NCBI GenBank assembly: GCA_020851075.1
Contig: JADZDL010000287.1
Coordinates: forward strand, 1-39,464
Reading direction: 5' to 3'
DNA length: 39,464 nucleotides
From: Planctomycetota bacterium
GTDB taxonomy: Bacteria > Planctomycetota > UBA1135 > UBA2386
Shown piece after piece: positions 18,524-25,424 of this stretch (position 1 is its first letter; each line of letters opens with the position of its first letter). Made by a program: the position numbers and the translations under genes. The notes beneath the pieces were generated by a model that saw only the letters and a program-made list of their open reading frames with translations, was not told the origin of the DNA and ran no database searches.

Positions 18524-18667
18524 GCGATTGCCGGGGACGCCGCAACGCGGGATCCATCAACCACGAGATCGACGCAACCAGCCCCGCTGCGTCGCCTCCT
18601 TGGGGCCGGCTCACCCGCAGGGCGACCCGGCTCAGCGATTGCCTGCCCCGCTGCGTCATCTCCTTGG
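18494..18667. repeat. Diverged direct duplication between the 17585 gene and trpS
   Basis: A 39-bp segment at 18494-18532 recurs at 18605-18643 with one mismatch. A second block at 18581-18603 recurs at 18645-18667 with two or so mismatches. The order is A-spacer-B then A-B, as from a tandem duplication of about 110 bp with a deletion of the spacer in the second copy. No gene lies here. The right end reaches to within about 50 bp of the trpS promoter. Confidence 0.85.
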
Positions 18668-18712
18668 CAGCCAATGGTTCCGGTCTGCCCGTGAACTCTG
18701 CGCCGCGCGTGC

Positions 18713-18718
18713 TACCTT
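18713..18718 (+). promoter_or_regulatory. Putative -10 element of trpS
   Basis: TACCTT within GCTACCTT, only 9 nt before the trpS ATG at 18728. A leader of about 2-3 nt and no Shine-Dalgarno sequence are predicted. No clear -35 is visible. Confidence 0.5.
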
Positions 18719-18727
18719 CCTTCCGCC

Positions 18728-20074
18728 ATGAAGCCGCGTCCGCGCATTCTTTCGGGTGTCCAACCGTCCGGGTCCCTCCACCTAGGTAACTACTTTGGGG
18801 CGATCCGGCGCCACGTTGCGATGCAGGAGGAGGGCGAGTGCTTCTACTTCATCGCCGATTACCACGCGTTGACGAGTCTGCGGGACCCCGCGGCGCTCGC
18901 GAACTACACGCGCGACGTTGCGTTGACCTACTTGTCGGTCGGTCTCGATCCGCAGCGCAGTGTGTTCTACCGCCAGTCGGACATTCCCGAGGTCACCGAA
19001 CTCGCCTGGCTGCTCGCGACGGTCACCGGCATGGGTTTGCTGGAACGTGCGCATTCCTACAAGGAGAAGGTGGCGCGCGGCATCAGTGCCTCGGTGGGGC
19101 TGTTCACGTATCCCGTGCTGATGGCTGCGGACATTCTGGGGCCACAGTCGGATCTGGTGCCGGTTGGCCAGGATCAGGATCAGCACGTCGAGATGACGCG
19201 CGACATGGCGCAGTTGTTCAACAACGCGTTCTGCGCGAACGATCCCGTGTTCCGTCTGCCGGCGGCCAAGATCGGGGATGGTGCGGCGCGCGTGCCCGGC
19301 ACGACGTTTGAGAAGGGCACGGTGTTGCACGTCGCGACCGCGATTGGTCTGCGTGGTAGCGACGGCGGCCTCGTCGATGCCGACGACTACGCGCGCCGAT
19401 TCCGCACGATGGTGCAGGAAGTGCTCGCCGCCAATCCTGAGGCAAGTTTGCGCACCACGGAAGAACTCGAAGTGTTGGTCGCGGCCGCACACGCGCATCA
19501 TCTGTCGGGTGTCGTCGTGCAGGATCGCGCGTTGCGCGTGTTGGCCGAGAACCCCGGCGAGCACCTCATCACGACGCCTCGTCAGGGTGGGCTGGGCCTG
19601 GAGTTCTACATGCCGCTCGATCGCGTGCTGTTCTTGACCAAAGAAGGTCGGCGGCAGGCGGCGAAGATGTCGAAGAGCCAGGGTAATACGATCCCGATCT
19701 TCGACGAAGGCAAGTCGCTGAAGAAGAAGGTCATGGGCACCGAGACGCGCCTTGTGGAACTCGCGGATCCTCTGGATTGGCGCGAGGACATCGTGATCCA
19801 GCTCTATGAGCTGTTTGCGACGCCTGAAGAGCTGGCGGAGATGCGCGCCAACTACGAACGTGGTGGATTTGGCTTCGGCAACGCGAAGAAGGCTCTGCTC
19901 GAGAAGATCGAGGCGCACATGGGGCCGTTCCGCGAGCGACGCAAGGCGATCGAGGCGGATGCTTCGTTTGTCGACGACGTGCTGCGCGAAGGGGCCAAGA
20001 AGGCGCGCAATGTCATTGCCGCTACCACAGAGCGCGCGCGGGCAGCGTGTGGGTTGGGCAAGGTTCGCCGCTGA
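18728..20074 (+). CDS. trpS: Tryptophanyl-tRNA synthetase with a ~115-residue insertion
   Basis: 448 residues against about 330 in most bacteria. It charges tRNA-Trp. The class I signatures are present: ILSGVQPSGSLHLGNYFGA near the N terminus (HIGH motif as HLGN) and AAKMSKSQGNTIPIF (KMSKS, K at 313). Between FRLPAAKI (residue 175) and KMSKS the usual distance is about 20-25 residues; here it is 138. The insertion (about 190-310) includes DADDYARRFRTMVQEVL and ATAIGLRGSDGGLVDADD and has no family I recognise. The C-terminal domain is normal (REGAKKARNVIAATTERAR). An active synthetase is expected because all core motifs are intact. Confidence 0.95.
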   Translation: MKPRPRILSGVQPSGSLHLGNYFGAIRRHVAMQEEGECFYFIADYHALTSLRDPAALANYTRDVALTYLSVGLDPQRSVFYRQSDIPEVTELAWLLATVTGMGLLERAHSYKEKVARGISASVGLFTYPVLMAADILGPQSDLVPVGQDQDQHVEMTRDMAQLFNNAFCANDPVFRLPAAKIGDGAARVPGTTFEKGTVLHVATAIGLRGSDGGLVDADDYARRFRTMVQEVLAANPEASLRTTEELEVLVAAAHAHHLSGVVVQDRALRVLAENPGEHLITTPRQGGLGLEFYMPLDRVLFLTKEGRRQAAKMSKSQGNTIPIFDEGKSLKKKVMGTETRLVELADPLDWREDIVIQLYELFATPEELAEMRANYERGGFGFGNAKKALLEKIEAHMGPFRERRKAIEADASFVDDVLREGAKKARNVIAATTERARAACGLGKVRR

Positions 20075-20123
20075 TTGTCCGCCACGTGCTTCTGTGGGGG
20101 CTGTCCCGCGGTTCAATGGCACC

Positions 20124-20735
20124 ATGGGCAAGCTCCTCGATTGGTTTGGGCCGAATCGCACCGAAGTCTGGCGAAAGCTCAGTGCGGAACTCGGCGGCAG
20201 CTACACGCCGCGCACGTGGCGACACCGCGACCGCGTCGAGGTTGCGCATGCCCACTGGACGATCACGCTCGATACCTACACCGTGCACGCCAACAACGCG
20301 CACGTGCCGTTCACGCGACTTCGTGCGCCATTCCTGAATACGGACCAGTTCCGCCTCAAGATCTACCGTTCCAGCGTGTTCTCTGCGCTGGGCAAGTGGC
20401 TCGGCATGCAGGATATCGAAGTCGGCGCGATGGAGTTCGACAGCGACTTCATCATCAAGAGCAACGATGAGCGGAAGGTGCGCGCGTTCTGCAAGAACAT
20501 CGAATTGCGGCGCATGCTGATGGCGCAGAAGGCGATCACGCTCAGCGTCGAAGATCACGAAGGCTGGTTTGGCCCGAAGTTCCCCGCCGACACCGATGAG
20601 CTGCGCGTGGTTGTGCGCGGCCATCTGCGCGATATCGAGCGATTGCGAGCGCTGTTCAATTTGCTTGCCGTGGCGCTCGACCAGCTGTGTGACATCGGGG
20701 CGGCATACGAGCAGAAGCCGAGTTTCGCGCTATAG
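20124..20735 (+). CDS. Protein of unknown function, 203 aa
   Basis: No signal peptide and no membrane segment, so cytoplasmic. The middle (GAMEFDSDFIIKSNDERKVRAF) and the C-terminal half have a weak resemblance to DUF3137-like proteins, which I would not rely on. Two beta-rich halves are separated by a tryptophan-containing loop (DHEGWFGPKF). TTCAAT lies 6 nt before the ATG, in the short-leader arrangement. It follows trpS by 49 bp and converges on the ATP-grasp gene with only 11 bp between stops. Confidence 0.7.
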   Translation: MGKLLDWFGPNRTEVWRKLSAELGGSYTPRTWRHRDRVEVAHAHWTITLDTYTVHANNAHVPFTRLRAPFLNTDQFRLKIYRSSVFSALGKWLGMQDIEVGAMEFDSDFIIKSNDERKVRAFCKNIELRRMLMAQKAITLSVEDHEGWFGPKFPADTDELRVVVRGHLRDIERLRALFNLLAVALDQLCDIGAAYEQKPSFAL

Positions 20736-20746
20736 CCGGCGGTGGC

Positions 20747-21778
20747 CTATTCGTGGTCCCAGGCCTGTTTGTAGGCGATGCCGACGTTGAGCACCTTCTG
20801 CAGCAACTGGCTGTAGTCGAAGCCCGCAAACTTCGCGGACTCCGGGAAGTCCTCACCGGGCGTCAGGTCGTTGTTGACGTTGGCTTCGATCACGTAGACG
20901 CGTCCCTCGGCATCCATGCGCAGGTCGATGCGGGCGTAGCCGGACAGGTGAAGCGCGCGGTAGGTGCGCTTGGCGATCTTGATGATCTGTTCTTCGAGTT
21001 CGGGCGCCAGGTCGCGCGCGCGGCCCGTGCAGAGGCCAACGCGCTTCTGGTACTTCTCGTCCCACTTCACGCGCGACGTTGCGATCGCCTCGTTGCCTTC
21101 GGGCAGGTTGTCAAACCACAGCTCCCAGATCGGAAATGCTTCGAGCCGGTCATTGCCGACGATGCTGATCGTGAACTCGCGGCCCTCGAGGAACTGCTCG
21201 ACCACGACGTCGGTCTGCAGCGTGCGCTGCAGGAACTCGACGCGTTCGGTCAATTCGGCGTCGTTGTGGACCACCGAGGCCTGCGAGATGCCCGCGCTGC
21301 CGTGGTTGACGGCGCCCTTCACGATGACCGGAAACTGCATGCGGCGCGGTAGCTTCGCTTTGCGGCTGCGCAGTTCGAACACGGCGAACTGCGGGCACGG
21401 GATGCGATGCCAGGCGAGGATCTGCTTGCTGAGCGCCTTGTCGCCCGCGAGCACGATGCCGCGCGGATTGCAGCCCGTATAGGGCTGCTTCAGCAGTTCG
21501 AGGAAACTCACGACGTGCGCTTCGTAGGTCACGACGTCGTGAAAGTCGGTGAGGATGTTGAACGCGATGTGCGGTTGCCATTCCGCGACGGCATCGCGGA
21601 TCGGCCGGAGGTCGTCACCGACGCCGACCTGACGCACTTCGTGGCCCATCTCGGCCAGCGTCTTCACGACCGCGAGTTCCATCTGGTACGACCAGGTCTC
21701 CGAGGCGGGCAACTCGGCAGCATCGGCTGGGGGCACGAGAACGTCGTGCATGAGCACGAGAACGCGCAACTTCCTCAT
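20747..21778 (-). CDS. ATP-grasp ligase, D-alanine-D-alanine ligase-like
   Basis: 343 residues. ATP-grasp ligases join a carboxylate to an amine through an acyl phosphate. Visible landmarks are RVLVLMHDVLVPPADAA at the N terminus, FPVIVKGAVNHGSAGISQAS (ATP-binding lysine and glycine-rich loop) and VVEQFLEGREFTISIVGN. The metal-binding end reads GYARIDLRMDAEGRVYVIEA followed by NVNNDLTPGEDFP. The terminal block has EANVNND where true Ddl enzymes have E-N-T-x-PG, so the substrate is probably not D-alanine. It shares the ATGA of the upstream peptidase gene, so the two are translationally coupled; a GAGG sequence lies about 8 nt before its ATG. The role of the pair is unknown. Confidence 0.85.
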   Translation of the reverse strand: MRKLRVLVLMHDVLVPPADAAELPASETWSYQMELAVVKTLAEMGHEVRQVGVGDDLRPIRDAVAEWQPHIAFNILTDFHDVVTYEAHVVSFLELLKQPYTGCNPRGIVLAGDKALSKQILAWHRIPCPQFAVFELRSRKAKLPRRMQFPVIVKGAVNHGSAGISQASVVHNDAELTERVEFLQRTLQTDVVVEQFLEGREFTISIVGNDRLEAFPIWELWFDNLPEGNEAIATSRVKWDEKYQKRVGLCTGRARDLAPELEEQIIKIAKRTYRALHLSGYARIDLRMDAEGRVYVIEANVNNDLTPGEDFPESAKFAGFDYSQLLQKVLNVGIAYKQAWDHE

Positions 21779-22812
21779 CGTCGAAACCTCGGTTTGCGTC
21801 CGCCAGCGAGCGCCAGCGTGACCATCGTCGACAGAACGGCGGCGCCAAGCCGCGATTGGTCGCGCGTGCGTGATACGCGCAGATCGAGTTCGCGGCAACG
21901 CTGGAGCATCGCATCGAGCGCCTGATCGACCACGTAGCGATACTGACCGGTCAATGCGGAGACCTTCGCGCGCAGGTCCTGCCGCTGCGTGAGCAAGAAC
22001 GTGGCGGCGCGTTCGCGGCGCGTCGTGTTCTCCGGGGCGTCGAAGACCATGCGCAGCTCGCGGTCATGCCGCCATGGCTGCAGCACCCCGTACGAAGCCT
22101 GCTTGCGCCGATAGTAGTCGCGCAGCGTGAGCTTCACACGCGGCAAGGACTCATCGCGATCGCGCGATCTTACAGACGGCGGGAGATCGCCGATGTCCTT
22201 CAACATCTTGTCCAGCACGTGCAGCTTCTTCAGTGCGGGCCAGCCTTCGTAGACCTTCTGCCAGCGCGAATTCGGCGTGAGCCACACGGCGAAACTCTCG
22301 GCGTAGTCCTCGGCGGGATGGCTCTGGGCGTACCACGAACCGAGGTTCTGCACATAACGTTTGCTCGTCGGATTGGCGCGATAGGCCGAACGGTAGGGTG
22401 CGCTGTAGTTGCCGAAGGTCTGCCGCCAATCACGGCGCGAATGCAGGCGATAGGCGTTGTCCATCGCGTGCGCCGCTTCGTGGCGCAGCAGGCGCATGCA
22501 CCAGTCGTGGGTGCTGCCTTCGGCTTCGAACATCTGCGAGTGCTCAAGGCGGACGAGCCGGCGATGCGCTAGGTAGAACGGCACGGCAAAGCCCGTGGAT
22601 CCCTCCGGCGTGAACCAATCGGTGGACAGCCACACATAGGGGCGGAACACGAGGCCGGCGCGCTTCATCTCGGCGTAGAGACGATTGACGCGGCGCTGCA
22701 GCGCAGTGCCTTCGAGTTGCAGCTCGAGGTCGCAGAGCCGCACATCGAGCAACTCCTCAGTGGGCAGGTCTGCCCACCATGGGGTCTTCGTACGTCGGCG
22801 TTTCTTGGGCAC
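21775..22812 (-). CDS. Putative zinc metallopeptidase (HExxH), coupled to an ATP-grasp ligase
   Basis: 345 residues, no signal peptide, so probably cytoplasmic. The zinc motif is H111-E112-A-A-H115 (LLRHEAAHAMDNAYRL). A plausible third ligand lies about 55 residues on in HPAEDYAESFAVWL (E168, D169 or E172), an arrangement known from putative zinc-binding metallopeptidases of the gluzincin type. The N terminus is basic (MPKKRRRTKT) and the C terminus is helical and also basic. The start is GTG at 22812; TATCTT ends 6 nt before it. The stop overlaps the ATG of the ATP-grasp gene by four bases. A peptide bond-cleaving enzyme tied to a peptide bond-forming one suggests a joint modification or maturation role, which is inference. 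Confidence 0.78.
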   Translation of the reverse strand: MPKKRRRTKTPWWADLPTEELLDVRLCDLELQLEGTALQRRVNRLYAEMKRAGLVFRPYVWLSTDWFTPEGSTGFAVPFYLAHRRLVRLEHSQMFEAEGSTHDWCMRLLRHEAAHAMDNAYRLHSRRDWRQTFGNYSAPYRSAYRANPTSKRYVQNLGSWYAQSHPAEDYAESFAVWLTPNSRWQKVYEGWPALKKLHVLDKMLKDIGDLPPSVRSRDRDESLPRVKLTLRDYYRRKQASYGVLQPWRHDRELRMVFDAPENTTRRERAATFLLTQRQDLRAKVSALTGQYRYVVDQALDAMLQRCRELDLRVSRTRDQSRLGAAVLSTMVTLALAGGRKPRFRR

Positions 22813-22818
22813 GAGGCG

Positions 22819-22824
22819 AAGATA
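22819..22824 (-). promoter_or_regulatory. Putative -10 element of the peptidase/ATP-grasp pair
   Basis: TATCTT on the minus strand ends 6 nt before the GTG start at 22812, which would place transcription start on the start codon itself. Confidence 0.45.
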
Positions 22825-22884
22825 CCGGAGCGGCCGGCCGCGGAGCCAGGGTCGGTTCTGGCTTTGGTGTCCCCGGTGGCGACG

Positions 22885-23478
22885 TCAGTGGGTAAGGGTG
22901 CGTTCGATGCGGCGGTCGGGCACCAGCCAGATCAAGGCGACGACCGAATAGGTCGCCACGCCGAGCCACGGTTGCACCAACGCGAGACCGATGCCGACCA
23001 AGTAGATGACGAGAGAAATGCGGCCCTTGAAGTCTGCACCGATGGCCTTGCCGAGGGCACTATCGGGGCCGTGGTGGGCGAGCAGCGCGCGCACGAGGAT
23101 GTAGTAGGCCACGGCCGCGAACGTGAGCACTGCGCCATAGAGCACCACGGTTGCCTGCGCGAAGTGATTCTCGCCCATCCAGCCCGTCGCAAACGGCCGG
23201 AGTGACAACCAGAACAGCAGGTGCAGGTTGGCCCAGAGTGCGCCGCCGCCGACGCGCGTGGTGGCCTGGAACAGGTGGTGGTGGTTGTTCCAGTAGATGC
23301 CCACATACACAAAACTCAGCACATAGCTGAAGAACACCGGTAGCAATGCTGCGAGATCGGTAAAGCTCGCACCTGCGACTTCGTCGTGGCTGTGCGGCAC
23401 CTTCATCTCGAGGACCATGATCGTGATGATGATGGCGAGCACGCCGTCACTGAATGCTTCGAGTCGACCTTTGTGCAT
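22885..23478 (-). CDS. TMEM175-family (DUF1211) membrane protein
   Basis: 197 residues, the normal size for bacterial members. The family forms potassium-permeable channels with a diagnostic first helix; here it is RLEAFSDGVLAIIITIMVLE, with the FSD motif at residues 9-11. Further membrane helices follow (FFSYVLSFVYVGIYW, LHLLFWLSLRPFATGW, VVLYGAVLTFAAVAYYILV, ISLVIYLVGIGLALVQPW and a last one before PDRRIERT). The ATG at 23478 is chosen because it places FSD where family members have it. TACCCT stands only 1 nt before that ATG, so either the hexamer is not the promoter or the start differs slightly. Confidence 0.92.
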   Translation of the reverse strand: MHKGRLEAFSDGVLAIIITIMVLEMKVPHSHDEVAGASFTDLAALLPVFFSYVLSFVYVGIYWNNHHHLFQATTRVGGGALWANLHLLFWLSLRPFATGWMGENHFAQATVVLYGAVLTFAAVAYYILVRALLAHHGPDSALGKAIGADFKGRISLVIYLVGIGLALVQPWLGVATYSVVALIWLVPDRRIERTLTH

Positions 23479-23559
23479 GAGGGTAGCCGTTTCGTGGGAC
23501 TGGCGAGCATGGCTCGCGGTGGCGCACGCGATCAGGTTCGCGCGCGCTGGATCGAGGCG

Positions 23560-23592
23560 GGCCTGGCGGGAAGCAAGCTTCGCCGCCAGGCC
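23560..23592 (-). terminator. Hairpin after the repeat-protein operon
   Basis: On the minus strand GGCCTGGCGG and CCGCCAGGCC form a perfect 10-bp stem, with a further GAAGC/GCTTC pairing inside. It lies 8 bp beyond the stop of the gene ending at 23601, the last of its operon. There is no T run. Confidence 0.6.
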
Positions 23593-23600
23593 TCTGCTTC

Positions 23601-25376
23601 TCAATTGCCGATCGTGATCGCGATCGCGTCGCTCATCAGGACCGGGCAGGCGCCGCTGACGAGTTCGAGGTACTGACCCGTGATCAGCACGCCGCAGAGA
23701 CCCTGGCTGGTCGGGGCTGCGATCGTGGCCGTGGCCGAGCCGATTGCGTTGACCTGCACGTAGATCGCCGTCGGGTTGGGCACGTGCACGGTGCCGAGGC
23801 ACGGCGGAATGATGCCGCTGAGCGGGATCGAGGTCGAACCGAGGCCGAGTGCGATGAAGCCGAGGGCGGCGTTCGGCGTGGCGCCGAGCACGGTCCAGTC
23901 GAGGTCGCAACCGAGGTTGCCGTTGGTCGACGTGGTCATGCCCGGGCCGTTGCCGCCGCCGAGGTTGACGACGCTACCCGCGGTGCCGTTCACGCAGGAC
24001 AGGCAGCCCGACACGTTGGTGGCGACGATCGCGTAACCAGCGTTGAAGTTCGAGCGGTTGCCGAACGTGATCGACGTGAGCGTGCGGCCGGTCTGGGCGC
24101 TGAGGTCGATGACGCGCTCGGTCAGCGACAGGTTGGAGGCCGGCGTGCCGGCGAAGTCCGTGCGGTCGGTGCCTGGCAGCGCGCCGCCAAACCAGTCACC
24201 GCCACTGACCGAAGTCGTGAACGGGGCGCCGGTCTGGAAGCCGAACTCGACGTCAAACGCACCGCCGCCGTTGCTGACCTGGAACAGGACGCTGGCGCGC
24301 GAGGTCAGGTCGAGCAGGATCGGCTGCGCGAGCGTGGTCACCTGCGGACCGGTGTGGTCGCTGTTGGGCAGCCACAGTGGTTGCGTGCCGATATCGTCGG
24401 CATCGGCGGTCAGATCCCACGGCCGGTTGCCACCGTCGACCGTGTTGCGATCGCCGAGGTGCACGATGTCGAGCGCGCCGGGCGTGCTGATGACGTTGTA
24501 GGGGGCCAGCAGGGCGATGTTGGGCACGCCGGCCGAGAAGTCGAGACCGCGATCCGAGATCGAGCGGTAGCCGTTCGGGTCGTCGGGCAGGCCGGATTCA
24601 CCGGTGTTGACGATGCCGTTGAAGTTGTAGTTGAGCGGGATCTGGTTCACGCGGCGGGGGACCGGCGGATACTCGAAGTTGCCGGCGAGGATCGCGTAGC
24701 CAGCATTGAGGTTTGAGCGGTTGCTGAACGAGATCTGCGTGACGACCTGACCAGCCTGCGAGCTCAGATCGATGCGGCCTTCGGTGATCGAGAGGTTGTT
24801 GCCCACGAAGGCATTGTCGACGCGGTCCGTGCCTGCGAACGTGCCACCAAACCAGTCGCTGGCCGAGAGCGTGGCCGTGTACGAGCCGCTGCCTGCGAAC
24901 GTGAACGTCACGTCGAACGCGCCGCCGCCGTTGCTGATCTGGTAGAGGAACGAGGCGACCGTTGTCGACGTGATCGGCAGCGGGAAGGGCAGCACACTCA
25001 CCTGTGGCGTGGTCTGATCGGCGTTGGTGAGCCACAAGGGCTGGATGCCGACGTTGTCGTTGTCCGCCACCAGATCGAAAGCGTAATTGCCGTTATCGAC
25101 GGTGTTGCGGTTGCCAAGGTGCACGATATCGAACGCGCCAGGTAGAGCGACGAGCGCGTACGGAGCGAGCAGTGGGTCGGTGGGCACACCACCCGTGAAG
25201 TCGAGGCCGCGGTCCGAGATCGAGCGATAGCCGTTCGGATCGTCGGGCAGGAAGTTCTCACCGGCGTGAACGATGCCGTTGAAGTTGTAGGTCAGTCCCA
25301 GCTGGATGGTCTGGGCCTTGAGCGACGCGCCAAGGGCGGGAAGGAGGAGCAGCAGCGAGAGTTTGACGGGTTGCAT
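23601..25376 (-). CDS. Secreted protein with two tandem ~210-residue repeats (paralogue A)
   Basis: 591 residues. Signal peptide MQPVKLSLLLLLPALGASLK, then two tandem copies of one beta-rich module. Copy one opens LTYNFNGIVHAGENFLPDDP and copy two LNYNFNGIVNTGESGLPDDP; each continues NGYRSISDRGLDF, then a DIVHLGxRNTVD block, then SNGGGAFDV, and ends with NRSNxNAGYAI. A C-terminal domain of about 130 residues begins VSGCLSCVNG and ends SDAIAITIGN. The gene at 28025-29779 has exactly the same architecture. The function is unknown; the module looks like a lectin-like or adhesin domain, but no binding motif supports that. It is the last gene of a three-gene minus-strand unit, 48 bp after the dehydrogenase-like gene. 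Confidence 0.88.
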   Translation of the reverse strand: MQPVKLSLLLLLPALGASLKAQTIQLGLTYNFNGIVHAGENFLPDDPNGYRSISDRGLDFTGGVPTDPLLAPYALVALPGAFDIVHLGNRNTVDNGNYAFDLVADNDNVGIQPLWLTNADQTTPQVSVLPFPLPITSTTVASFLYQISNGGGAFDVTFTFAGSGSYTATLSASDWFGGTFAGTDRVDNAFVGNNLSITEGRIDLSSQAGQVVTQISFSNRSNLNAGYAILAGNFEYPPVPRRVNQIPLNYNFNGIVNTGESGLPDDPNGYRSISDRGLDFSAGVPNIALLAPYNVISTPGALDIVHLGDRNTVDGGNRPWDLTADADDIGTQPLWLPNSDHTGPQVTTLAQPILLDLTSRASVLFQVSNGGGAFDVEFGFQTGAPFTTSVSGGDWFGGALPGTDRTDFAGTPASNLSLTERVIDLSAQTGRTLTSITFGNRSNFNAGYAIVATNVSGCLSCVNGTAGSVVNLGGGNGPGMTTSTNGNLGCDLDWTVLGATPNAALGFIALGLGSTSIPLSGIIPPCLGTVHVPNPTAIYVQVNAIGSATATIAAPTSQGLCGVLITGQYLELVSGACPVLMSDAIAITIGN

Positions 25377-25424
25377 AAGTTCGTTGTGTTGAGACCAAAT
25401 GACGAGGAAACGGAAAGCGGAGGA

